From a virus: DNA of 23,296 nucleotides. Position numbers and translations under genes: made by a program. The stretch spans positions 1-23,296 of IMG/VR virus record IMGVR_UViG_3300031707_000181; one strand, written 5' to 3'. This document shows positions 7,771 to 14,649 of this stretch, one piece after another. Position 1 is the first letter of the stretch. Each line of letters starts with the position of its first letter. The notes beneath the pieces are model-generated. The model did no database searches. It was given only the letters and a program-made list of their open reading frames with translations, and had not been told where the DNA came from.

Positions 7771-8700
7771 ATGGCTGTTCCAATGAGGTCTACTGACTTC
7801 CGCTCGATTGTCGAGCCCATCATGAACGAGAGTTTTGACGGGATCTACAAGCAGCGGGCTGATGAGTGGAAAGGCGTGTTCACCGAAAGAACCGGCATTC
7901 CACGAAATTACCACGAAGAACCCGTGCTGTTCGGATTCGGGGCTGCTCCGGAGTTGCCTGATGGCACCCCGGTCACCTACGATGCTGGCGGCGTGCTGTT
8001 CATCCAACGGTACGTGTACAAGGTCTTCGGTCTTGCCTTTGCCCTGACGAAAGTCTTGGTTGAGGATGGCGATCACATCAAGATCGGTACGATCTACTCT
8101 GAGCATTTGGCTCAGTCGATGATCGAGACGAAAGAGACCCTGTGTGCCAACATCTTGAACCGCTCCTTTAACGGTGCTTTCGTAGGTGGCGATGGTGTTG
8201 CTCTGAATGTCATCAACCATCCTATCGCTCCGGGCGGTTCTGCTGGTGGCGTATTCTCCAATCTGTTGACCACTCCGGCAGCTCTGTCCCAAACGAGTCT
8301 TGAGCAGATGCTCATTCAAATCCGAAACGCTGTTGACAACAACGGCAAACGGATTCGTCTGACTCCGCGGAAGATCGTGGCAGGTCCGAGTCAGGTGTTC
8401 CAGGCAGAAGTTCTGCTGAAGAGCGTGCTTCGAGCTGGTACCGCCAACAACGACATCAACCCAGTCAAGTCGATGGGCTTGCTGTCTGACGGGCAGGCTA
8501 ACCTGTCGCGTATCACCAGCACCACAGCATGGTGGGTCCAGACGGACGCACCGCGCGGTATGCAGCTGATGAAGCGACGGGGCCTTGAGAAGTCGATGGA
8601 AGGCGATTTCGAGACCGATTCGATGCGCTATAAGTCGACTGAGCGGTATATCCCGAGCTGGACGGATCCTCGGACCCTTTACGGCACCCCGGGACTGTAA
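7771..8700 (+). CDS. Major capsid protein (HK97-fold type)
   Basis: The product of 309 residues builds the icosahedral shell. A good AGGAG (7760-7764) stands six bases before ATG 7771. The N-terminal part holds an FDGIYKQRADEWKGVF helix, and residues 90-130 hold ALTKVLVEDGDHIKIG and SEHLAQSMIETKETL, a spine-like helix region. RKIVAGPSQVFQAEVLLKS (near 193-211) resembles the A-domain segment of HK97-fold capsid proteins, and the order scaffold, small head protein, capsid is standard. The length is close to that of Mu-type gpT capsid proteins. No N-terminal delta domain is evident, in keeping with a separate scaffold. A strong hairpin follows the gene, as is common after highly expressed capsid genes. 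Confidence 0.85.
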   Translation: MAVPMRSTDFRSIVEPIMNESFDGIYKQRADEWKGVFTERTGIPRNYHEEPVLFGFGAAPELPDGTPVTYDAGGVLFIQRYVYKVFGLAFALTKVLVEDGDHIKIGTIYSEHLAQSMIETKETLCANILNRSFNGAFVGGDGVALNVINHPIAPGGSAGGVFSNLLTTPAALSQTSLEQMLIQIRNAVDNNGKRIRLTPRKIVAGPSQVFQAEVLLKSVLRAGTANNDINPVKSMGLLSDGQANLSRITSTTAWWVQTDAPRGMQLMKRRGLEKSMEGDFETDSMRYKSTERYIPSWTDPRTLYGTPGL

Positions 8701-8721
8701 CGGTCACGTCACAATGAGATA

Positions 8722-8750
8722 GGGGGCGGGCTCATTAGGAGCCCTCCCCT
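8722..8750 (+). terminator. Strong hairpin downstream of the capsid gene
   Basis: Six pairs GGGCTC/GAGCCC (8728-8733 with 8739-8744) close a five-base ATTAG loop. After one C-T mismatch (8727/8745), four G-C pairs and a terminal G-T pair extend the stem to 8722/8750. No T run follows immediately; the nearest is TTTTT at 8767-8771, after the next ribosome binding site. It may act as a leaky terminator or as a block to 3' RNA decay that keeps capsid message abundant relative to downstream genes. Confidence 0.6.
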
Positions 8751-8773
8751 CACTCACACAGGAGAATTTTTCG

Positions 8774-9487
8774 ATGTCCATCAATAATGTCTCTCGTTTC
8801 CCGATCGGGTTGAACAACCTGGCGGACAACGACCCATTGGCCAACATCATTCTGGAAGATCGCACTCGGATGCATTCCTTCCTGGAAGATTTTGACCTTT
8901 TCCTGGCGACGATGTGGACCGTGGGGGGTGTTGGTACTCCGACACGTGCTTTGGCAGCTGGTGATGGTGGAATTCTTTCCATCAGCAATTCAGCAGCCAA
9001 CGCTGACAACTCGTGGATCCAAGGGTCGATTGGCTACACTTCTGTAGCAACTAAGCGCTTGTTCTTTCGCGCTCGGGCTCCAGTTGACGATGCCTCTCTG
9101 GCCGTTGCTGCTCTGGGGCTGCAAATTGCTGTAGCTGCCAACAACTTCCTGACTCCGGTGAACGGCATCTTCTTCCTGAAGGCTGCCGCTCAGACGGGCA
9201 TTGTCCTGCGCAATGCGGCGGCATCAGTCAACACTGACTCGGTGTCGTTGGGTACGGTGGTTTCAGGTCAGCAATTCGAAGTGGCGTTCTCTCTGGATAC
9301 CGGGGCGAACATCATGGCAATTGCGTTTCAACCGAACACAGCGAACGGCCCAGCTCAAGTCGTCGCTACCATCACACCAGCGGCCCTGCCTGCTGTGGCG
9401 ATGGGCGTGGTTGCTGGTTGTCAGAATGGTTCGGCTGTTATTCGGACCATGCTGCTTGATCAGATCTTCGCTGCCAAAGAGAGGTGA
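8774..9487 (+). CDS. Putative virion structural protein (237 aa)
   Basis: GGAG (8761-8764) precedes ATG 8774 by nine bases. After an N-terminal segment (1-50) the 237-residue protein is rich in Ala, Val, Thr and Asn, with alternating hydrophobics that suggest a beta-sandwich of about 170 residues. There is no catalytic motif, signal peptide or membrane helix. It follows the capsid gene and precedes another small beta-type protein, so it is probably a head decoration or vertex protein. The pattern is familiar from environmental phage genomes, but no named function comes with it. Confidence 0.6.
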   Translation: MSINNVSRFPIGLNNLADNDPLANIILEDRTRMHSFLEDFDLFLATMWTVGGVGTPTRALAAGDGGILSISNSAANADNSWIQGSIGYTSVATKRLFFRARAPVDDASLAVAALGLQIAVAANNFLTPVNGIFFLKAAAQTGIVLRNAAASVNTDSVSLGTVVSGQQFEVAFSLDTGANIMAIAFQPNTANGPAQVVATITPAALPAVAMGVVAGCQNGSAVIRTMLLDQIFAAKER

Positions 9488-9490
9488 GTC

Positions 9491-9811
9491 ATGCGCCCAG
9501 TACGTGTTGTTGTTGCGGCTGTTGCAGTTAGTTCGGTTATACCGATTGACCAATATCTCGGGCCGACTAATATCGGGCTGGGCGTTGTCATCACCACTGG
9601 CCCGGCCACCTATACGGTAGAGCATACGTTTGATAACATTTGGGATCCTTTGGTAACGCCCGTGTGGTTTCCTCATCCAACGTTGGTTGCGCAAACGACT
9701 AACAAAGACTCAAACTATGCTGCGCCTCCCCGGGCGGTGCGACTGAATGTGACAGCTTTCACAGCTGGCAGTGTGGCTCTGACTCTGGTTCAAGCTGGTG
9801 CCGTAGGATAA
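9491..9811 (+). CDS. Small putative structural protein (106 aa)
   Basis: ATG 9491 is preceded by GAGGTGAG (9481-9488), which also contains the stop of the previous gene. The 106-residue protein contains a core with IDQYLGPTNIGLGV near residues 19-32 and TYTVEHTFDNIW near 40-51. It ends with a short strand-rich segment, VALTLVQAGA. This pattern recurs in small structural proteins of environmental phages. The high beta content and tight linkage to the preceding gene suggest the two act together on the particle. Function is not known. Confidence 0.62.
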   Translation: MRPVRVVVAAVAVSSVIPIDQYLGPTNIGLGVVITTGPATYTVEHTFDNIWDPLVTPVWFPHPTLVAQTTNKDSNYAAPPRAVRLNVTAFTAGSVALTLVQAGAVG

Positions 9812-9823
9812 AGGGAGAAGCCG

Positions 9824-10372
9824 ATGGGTATGGTAGCCGGAGTTAGTGACAACGATCCTCTTGAGACTGTCCGAATGATGCTGGCTGATCCGAAGGGATT
9901 GCAGCAAAAACTCGATCAACTCAAAGAGGCCCAAAACCAAGCTCAAGCCGTGCTTGACCTAGTCGGTCCAGCCAGGGAGATTTTGAAGCTTCGTGAAGAG
10001 GCTAATCGACTCAGAGAGAAAGCGGACTCAATACTTCTTTTGGCTCAGAGGGAGGCTGATTCTCTCAAAGCTCAGGCTCAGGACGAGATGAGGAAAATGG
10101 TCGCTTTGACTAATCAAAAGGCTCGAGATCAGGAAGCTGAGCTTAAGTTGGTTGAGGTTGAGAAGAAAGAGCTTAAAGCCCAAACTCAAGTGGCGTTAGG
10201 TCGAGCCAAACGGCTCGAGGCTGATGCTGCTGATGAATTGAAGAAAGTACTCAATTCTGCCAAAGTACTTGAGGAAGCTCAAAAGGCGACTGATCTCAAA
10301 CAGGACGAGCTGGACCAACGACTCGGTCAGCTGGAGAAAGCACAAGCTTCCCTGAAGCTTTTGTTGGGGTAG
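9824..10372 (+). CDS. Coiled-coil protein (182 aa)
   Basis: GGGAG (9813-9817) is six bases before ATG 9824. From about residue 24 nearly to the end the 182-residue protein is one long charged helix, rich in Lys, Glu, Ala, Leu and Gln, with heptad-like spacing. No membrane segment, metal site or enzyme motif is present. It directly precedes a fibre-like gene whose GTG start lies three bases after its stop. It could be a rod-shaped virion part, a fibre trimerisation or assembly helper, or a minor scaffold. Coiled coils match many families by composition, so no closer call is justified. Confidence 0.6.
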   Translation: MGMVAGVSDNDPLETVRMMLADPKGLQQKLDQLKEAQNQAQAVLDLVGPAREILKLREEANRLREKADSILLLAQREADSLKAQAQDEMRKMVALTNQKARDQEAELKLVEVEKKELKAQTQVALGRAKRLEADAADELKKVLNSAKVLEEAQKATDLKQDELDQRLGQLEKAQASLKLLLG

Positions 10373-10375
10373 TAC

Positions 10376-11569
10376 GTGGCCATTCCCAGTGGTATGGGCT
10401 ATGCGGGGATAGTTGCTATCCCCATTCCCGACGATGGGACCACCGGCCAAGTTTTGACCAAGAGCACCAATGCTGATTACGACATGCAGTGGGCTGCCGG
10501 TGGTGGCGGTGGTTCCGTTGCAGATGGTGATTATGTAGACATCACCGTCTCTGGTGTCGGTACCATTTGGACTATTGATCCCGGCGTTGTCACTTACGCC
10601 AAGATGCAAAATATCTCTGGACCCTCCCTGTTACTAGGGCGAGGTGACTCGGGGGCGGGTGTTGTACAGGAGATCTCTCTCGGTACGAACCTAGCGATGG
10701 TCGGCACTGTGCTGAATGCTGTTGGTGCTGGTGCCTCGGTTGATGGTTCCTGGAGATTCAGCACCTCTACCGTAGCGGCTGATCCCGGAAATCGGAACTT
10801 CAGGTTGGACAACGCGACACTCGCTAGTGTCACGGCGATTTACATCAACGACACGACTGTCAACGGCTTCGATGCGAGCACGATTCTAGGATTTCTGCGA
10901 GCCGGGAACCGAATCTACATTCAGCAAAAGAACGATGCTACTCGTGCGGCATTGTTCCTGGTGACGGGAACTGCGACTGACAACATCGGCTGGTGGACTG
11001 TTCCGGTTACGACGATTCTCGATGGCGGTGTGCTGTACCAGAACAACGCGGAGTGTGGCTTCGTCCTGCTCCTGTCAGCTGGGGTTGTAACTGACGCTGA
11101 CTATGGCGACATCACGGTCTCCGCTGCTGGAACGCTCTGGACCATCGACAACGATGTAGTGACCTACGCGAAGATGCAGAACGTGTCTGCTGCGTCTTTA
11201 CTGTTGGGGAGAGGATCAGCGGGGGGTGCTGGAGATCCGCAGGAGATTACTCTAGGAACCAACCTGAGCATGGCCGGGACTACCCTGAACGCCGCTGCGG
11301 GTGGGGGTGGCACGATCACGCAAGTCACTGCTACTTTGCCTTACCCCGCGCAACGATCAAATGTGATCAACATCATTGATGCCACGATGGCCGCTACAGA
11401 TAAGATTCTGGTGACGCTGGCGGGTGTTGCAGATACTCAAGCTAACGCAGGATTCATCGAAGTCTTGTATCTGGCTGCCGTAGCCAAAGCGGGTTCGTTT
11501 GATCTTGTCATAGAGACTAGGGTACCCGAGGGTGGCCCAGTCGTTATCAATTACTCAAGGGCCGCTTAG
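10376..11569 (+). CDS. Modular tail-fibre-like protein (397 aa)
   Basis: The start is GTG 10376, with GGGG at 10365-10368 as a weak ribosome binding site; ATG 10394 would trim six residues. An N-terminal GQVLTKSTNADYDMQWA (25-41) is a motif common in phage fibres. Two related modules at about 50-115 and 239-305 both read D(I)TVS..GT.WTID..VVTYAKMQN, then a LLLGRG and an LGTNL.M.GT.LNA segment. They enclose a different domain (about 122-235) with a WRFSTSTVAADPGNRNFRLD opening. The last 80 residues form a separate beta-type end domain. The two copies differ at many synonymous sites, so the duplication is old. The likely role is host binding or particle decoration. Confidence 0.75.
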   Translation: MAIPSGMGYAGIVAIPIPDDGTTGQVLTKSTNADYDMQWAAGGGGGSVADGDYVDITVSGVGTIWTIDPGVVTYAKMQNISGPSLLLGRGDSGAGVVQEISLGTNLAMVGTVLNAVGAGASVDGSWRFSTSTVAADPGNRNFRLDNATLASVTAIYINDTTVNGFDASTILGFLRAGNRIYIQQKNDATRAALFLVTGTATDNIGWWTVPVTTILDGGVLYQNNAECGFVLLLSAGVVTDADYGDITVSAAGTLWTIDNDVVTYAKMQNVSAASLLLGRGSAGGAGDPQEITLGTNLSMAGTTLNAAAGGGGTITQVTATLPYPAQRSNVINIIDATMAATDKILVTLAGVADTQANAGFIEVLYLAAVAKAGSFDLVIETRVPEGGPVVINYSRAA

Positions 11570-12379
11570 ATGCCGACTTTGTATGACGCTCGTGGAAATG
11601 AAGTTCTTGTTGGGCAACCTGATCAAGTCACCGGGGGTGTTGTTACTGATGGTCGAACAATTACCGCTTTGTTGGCTGCAGCCAATGCCGAGTCCATTAT
11701 GGATCTCAATGGTGTTGCCACCGTAGCTGTCGATGCGCGAACTGCTGCCGCAAACCTGACTTTTGTTTTTGAAGGGACGGTTGACGGGACTAATTACTTC
11801 GGATTGCCCGCTTTGGCCATCAACCAGCTGGTAGCCGCGGCTATTGCCAGTGAGCAGTATGTCGCAGGTGTGGTGGTGGCTACCACTACTTCGGGGCTAT
11901 ATCTGATCAAGGTTTCGGGTCTTCGACGCTTCCGAGTTCGAGTCTCAGCCTACACATCTGGGAACCTCACAGTTGCGTTACGGGCCTCGATGGGTGACTC
12001 GATTATTTACGCCAAGCCGATCCCGACAGTCCTGTGGGTAACTGTTACAGCAGCCGCGAACACTATTGCGACTGCCACATTGCCAGCCGCTGGTGCCGGA
12101 CTGTTCCATTACATCACGTCGATTAACTGCATGCGAAATGCCACAGCTCTTTTAGCAGGCGGTGCTACGTTGATTATTACTTCCACTAACTTACCCGGCT
12201 CCCCAGCTTGGTCAGTGGGGAATAACATGATTGCGGGGGGCACCCAACTGGATGTTGATCTCCAACCAAGTAGCCCCCTTAAATCCTTGTTGGCGAACAC
12301 AGCAACAACGATTGTCATGCCTGCAGCAGGCGCAGCTGTGTTGAATAGAATTAACGTCGGTTATTACGTCGGAGCTTAG
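11570..12379 (+). CDS. Putative virion structural protein (269 aa)
   Basis: ATG 11570 follows the previous stop directly, so translation is probably coupled. The first part (about 40-150) has LNGVATVAVDARTAAANLT and VFEGTVDGTNYFGLPA, segments I recall from beta-sandwich structural proteins of environmental phages. The second part is Ala/Thr-rich with alternating hydrophobics. No enzyme motif, signal peptide or membrane helix is seen. It lies between a fibre-like gene and a tail-region gene and may be part of the fibre or tail periphery. The precise role is unknown. Confidence 0.65.
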   Translation: MPTLYDARGNEVLVGQPDQVTGGVVTDGRTITALLAAANAESIMDLNGVATVAVDARTAAANLTFVFEGTVDGTNYFGLPALAINQLVAAAIASEQYVAGVVVATTTSGLYLIKVSGLRRFRVRVSAYTSGNLTVALRASMGDSIIYAKPIPTVLWVTVTAAANTIATATLPAAGAGLFHYITSINCMRNATALLAGGATLIITSTNLPGSPAWSVGNNMIAGGTQLDVDLQPSSPLKSLLANTATTIVMPAAGAAVLNRINVGYYVGA

Positions 12380-12402
12380 CAACTTTTTTAAGGAGAAGGA
12401 TG

Positions 12403-13242
12403 ATGACGGTCAAGTACGTCGATAGTTTCGAGTTCCCAGTCGAAGCAGGCTTTACGGGTTCGGCCTCTAACCGTCCTACCACGGCCGTTCGAGGATATGA
12501 GCGAAAGCGACCAGGACTGCATGAAGAGATGCTGACTCAGGGAAAGCGTTTGGGCTTCAAAGAGGGCGGTCAAGTCAAGATGGCCGATATGGATAATGCC
12601 TTGACTCAACGGGGCAAGTCTGTGGCTTCGAATAAGCTTGATCAGGAGTTCGGGGATCAAGGCCCTCTTAAGCCAGGCTACCGCAAGGGCGGGAAAATCA
12701 AGAATTTCAACAAGCATGATCGAGATGTCGTTGACAAGAAGATGTCAAAAAAGATCGGGAAAGGCGATGAAGTCTACGGCACTGCCAAGCCTCAAGGCAA
12801 GAACTTTGCTGAAGGAGGCAGCGTAGACAGCGATGAGATAAAAGAACTCCGACGGCAGCTTGGAGCCAACTTCACCGAGCTTGAAGCCAAGCGCCTTCTG
12901 TCTGAGCGACGAAAAGGGGGCAGTCTGGGCAGCGTAGACAGCGATGAGATAAAAGAACTCCGACGGCAGCTTGGAGCCAACTTCACCGAGCTTGAAGCCA
13001 AGCGCCTTCTGTCTGAGCGACGAAAAGGGGGCAGTCTGGGCATCAAACCAATCAATAAGCGCGTGGGTGGACCCGTCGCCGCGAAGAAGGGAGGTTTGAC
13101 TCAGGCTCAGGACATGAAGCAGGATGTTAAAACTGCCAAGCGTGTGGCTGACCAAGAAATCGGTAAGCATGTTCGGTCTCCCGCACCTAAGGGTCATGGA
13201 ATCAAAGTACATAGCGGAAAGCCGATGTTCGGGAAGGACTAA
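12403..13242 (+). CDS. Gly/Lys-rich protein with an exact internal duplication
   Basis: Two adjacent ATGs lie at 12400 and 12403 behind AGGAGAAGGA (12391-12400). The second has better spacing, seven bases from GGAG, and is used here. The 279-residue basic protein carries scattered KGG/EGG motifs (FKEGGQVK, YRKGGKIK, FAEGGSV, RRKGGSLG twice, KKGGLTQ) in an otherwise polar, probably disordered chain. Residues 140-176 and 177-213 are identical 37-residue units, each with a helical IKELRRQLG ... LEAKRLLSERR segment. The repeated Gly-Gly motifs with basic flanks resemble those in other phage structural proteins and may be sites that dock onto another protein or DNA. No function is known. It lies just before a putative tail adaptor gene. 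Confidence 0.7.
   Translation: MTVKYVDSFEFPVEAGFTGSASNRPTTAVRGYERKRPGLHEEMLTQGKRLGFKEGGQVKMADMDNALTQRGKSVASNKLDQEFGDQGPLKPGYRKGGKIKNFNKHDRDVVDKKMSKKIGKGDEVYGTAKPQGKNFAEGGSVDSDEIKELRRQLGANFTELEAKRLLSERRKGGSLGSVDSDEIKELRRQLGANFTELEAKRLLSERRKGGSLGIKPINKRVGGPVAAKKGGLTQAQDMKQDVKTAKRVADQEIGKHVRSPAPKGHGIKVHSGKPMFGKD
12817..13042 (+). repeat. Perfect 111-bp tandem duplication inside a gene
   Basis: Positions 12817-12927 and 12928-13038 are identical base for base, and the match continues four bases further to 13042. The unit is 111 bp, or 37 codons, so the frame is kept. Absence of even synonymous differences implies a very recent event. An assembly artefact is possible but less likely because both edges are clean and in frame. 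Confidence 0.95.
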
Positions 13243-13245
13243 GTT

Positions 13246-14301
13246 ATGGCGACCAGTGGGACAGTCTCGACAACGGTCTTTACGACTCAGAAGGTCATTG
13301 ACCATGCCTTTCGGCGTTGTCGGCTAACGCCTCAGCAAGTGACGTCTGAGCATATTCAGACGGCCCTTGACTTGCTGTTTCTTCTTCTCTCTACCTTGGT
13401 AAGTAAAGGGATTAAGCTGTGGAATATCGAGAAGATTATCCTACCTCTATATGAGGAAGAGTACTCGGTAGTCACACCTTTAGGTGTTGTTGATATGTTC
13501 AACTGTAACCTGAGGGTGTCACAGCGAGTTACGGGAACTGCCACCTCTACTGAAGGATTGGCCGATAACGCCTTTGATGGTGATGTGTTCACAACTTGTA
13601 CTCAGACCCTGGCTGCCGGATCCATTACGATGCAGCTGCCCTCAGCCATAGCTGTTCCTCAATTTGGTATCCTGCCGAATGTCTCGGGGTCTTGGGATTT
13701 CTCTTTCCAATACTCCGAGGACAGTATCACTTGGGTTAATATCTTTACAAGGACCGCTGTCGCCGCGGTGGCCGGTAACTGGCTCTGGTATGATGCCGAG
13801 GGAGTCACCTCGCACCTTTACTACAGACTACAGGCCAATGGCACGACTATTCTCGATGTCGCCGAGCTCGTTTACCAGAACCTACCTTCCGAGGTACCTT
13901 TGGCTAAGCTCAATCGGGATGACTACGCAAATCTCCCCAACAAAACCTTTACTGGTCGGCCCACTCAGTTCTGGTGGGATAAACAACGATCCCAGTCAGT
14001 TATTACCCTGTGGCCCTCAGTTTCGTACCAGTTCACTTTCGCTCAATTGGTCTGTTTCGTACAGACCTACATTGAAGATGTTGGCACGATGAGTCAAGAG
14101 ATCGAAGTGCCCCAAAGGTGGTACCTGGCCATTGTGACTGGTCTTGCGGCCCAATTAGCTCGTGAGATTAAGGAAGTTGATCCCTCCATGATCCCTATTG
14201 TAGCTGTTGATGCAGCCTCCGAGCTCAGCATCGCCTGGGACGGTGAGAGTGATGGTTCGGTGGCGAAATTGATGCCTAATATCTCTCCTTACACGAGGTA
14301 G
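13246..14301 (+). CDS. Putative head-tail adaptor with discoidin-like insert
   Basis: AAGGA (13234-13238) precedes ATG 13246. The N-terminal part (residues 12-85) has the helical layout AL..LF.LLSTLVSKGIKLW.IEK, followed by a strand and loop, as in short-tail adaptor proteins (P22 gp4 or T7 gp11 type). Residues about 98-205 look like an inserted beta-sandwich of the F5/8 type C (discoidin, galactose-binding-like) class: LADNAFDGD (106-113), DFSFQYSEDSITWVNI (151-166) and YYRLQANG. The adaptor pattern resumes with LNRDDYANLPNKTFTGRPTQ (222-241) and ITLWPS, ending in a helical tail. A discoidin-like domain would sit on the outside of the tail and could bind sugars. The adaptor call is by resemblance, not a proven family match. 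Confidence 0.65.
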   Translation: MATSGTVSTTVFTTQKVIDHAFRRCRLTPQQVTSEHIQTALDLLFLLLSTLVSKGIKLWNIEKIILPLYEEEYSVVTPLGVVDMFNCNLRVSQRVTGTATSTEGLADNAFDGDVFTTCTQTLAAGSITMQLPSAIAVPQFGILPNVSGSWDFSFQYSEDSITWVNIFTRTAVAAVAGNWLWYDAEGVTSHLYYRLQANGTTILDVAELVYQNLPSEVPLAKLNRDDYANLPNKTFTGRPTQFWWDKQRSQSVITLWPSVSYQFTFAQLVCFVQTYIEDVGTMSQEIEVPQRWYLAIVTGLAAQLAREIKEVDPSMIPIVAVDAASELSIAWDGESDGSVAKLMPNISPYTR

Positions 14302-14304
14302 GTG

Positions 14305-14640
14305 ATGGCAATTTTCATAGATCCGACGGGGCGTGGCACTTACGGCATTGGGCTTTGTGCTAGGTGCAGTCGGAAATTTTCCATCGAGGATCTTTACTCA
14401 GACCCTAACTCCCCGGGTTTGAAGGTTTGTCGTGCTGACTTAGATGACTATGATCCCTATCGACTTCCAGCTCGACAAACTGAGGATATCACCCTCAGGT
14501 TTACGCGACCTGATGTGGCTCTCGACTCTGGTGGCCCGATCCCCAACATTATTGGACTTTTTGGGATTCGAGTTACTGAGAATGGGAACTTACGAACTAC
14601 CATCAATGGCTCATTGAGAGTTATCTCACCGGCTCCTTGA
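14305..14640 (+). CDS. Small zinc-ribbon-like phage protein (111 aa)
   Basis: ATG 14305 is chosen over GTG 14302 because GAGG (14295-14298) lies six bases before it. The 111-residue protein has CARC (Cys18, Cys21) and a third Cys at VCRADLD (Cys42). A fourth ligand could be Asp45, since no fourth Cys or His sits at the expected place. The core reads RKFSIEDLYSDPN ... YDPYRLPARQ, then a Pro/Arg-rich tail ending in beta-type sequence. I recall relatives of this core near tail fibre genes of environmental phages. The role is unknown; a small metal-stabilised connector or fibre-attachment part is possible. Its stop TGA adjoins the ribosome binding site of the large fibre gene. Confidence 0.68.
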   Translation: MAIFIDPTGRGTYGIGLCARCSRKFSIEDLYSDPNSPGLKVCRADLDDYDPYRLPARQTEDITLRFTRPDVALDSGGPIPNIIGLFGIRVTENGNLRTTINGSLRVISPAP

Positions 14641-14649
14641 GGATATAGC

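Noticed and set aside
12745-13305. Minus-strand frames with an internal peptide repeat
   Set aside because: The repeat arises only because the DNA beneath them is tandemly duplicated. The plus-strand gene has a strong ribosome binding site and matches its neighbours in direction.
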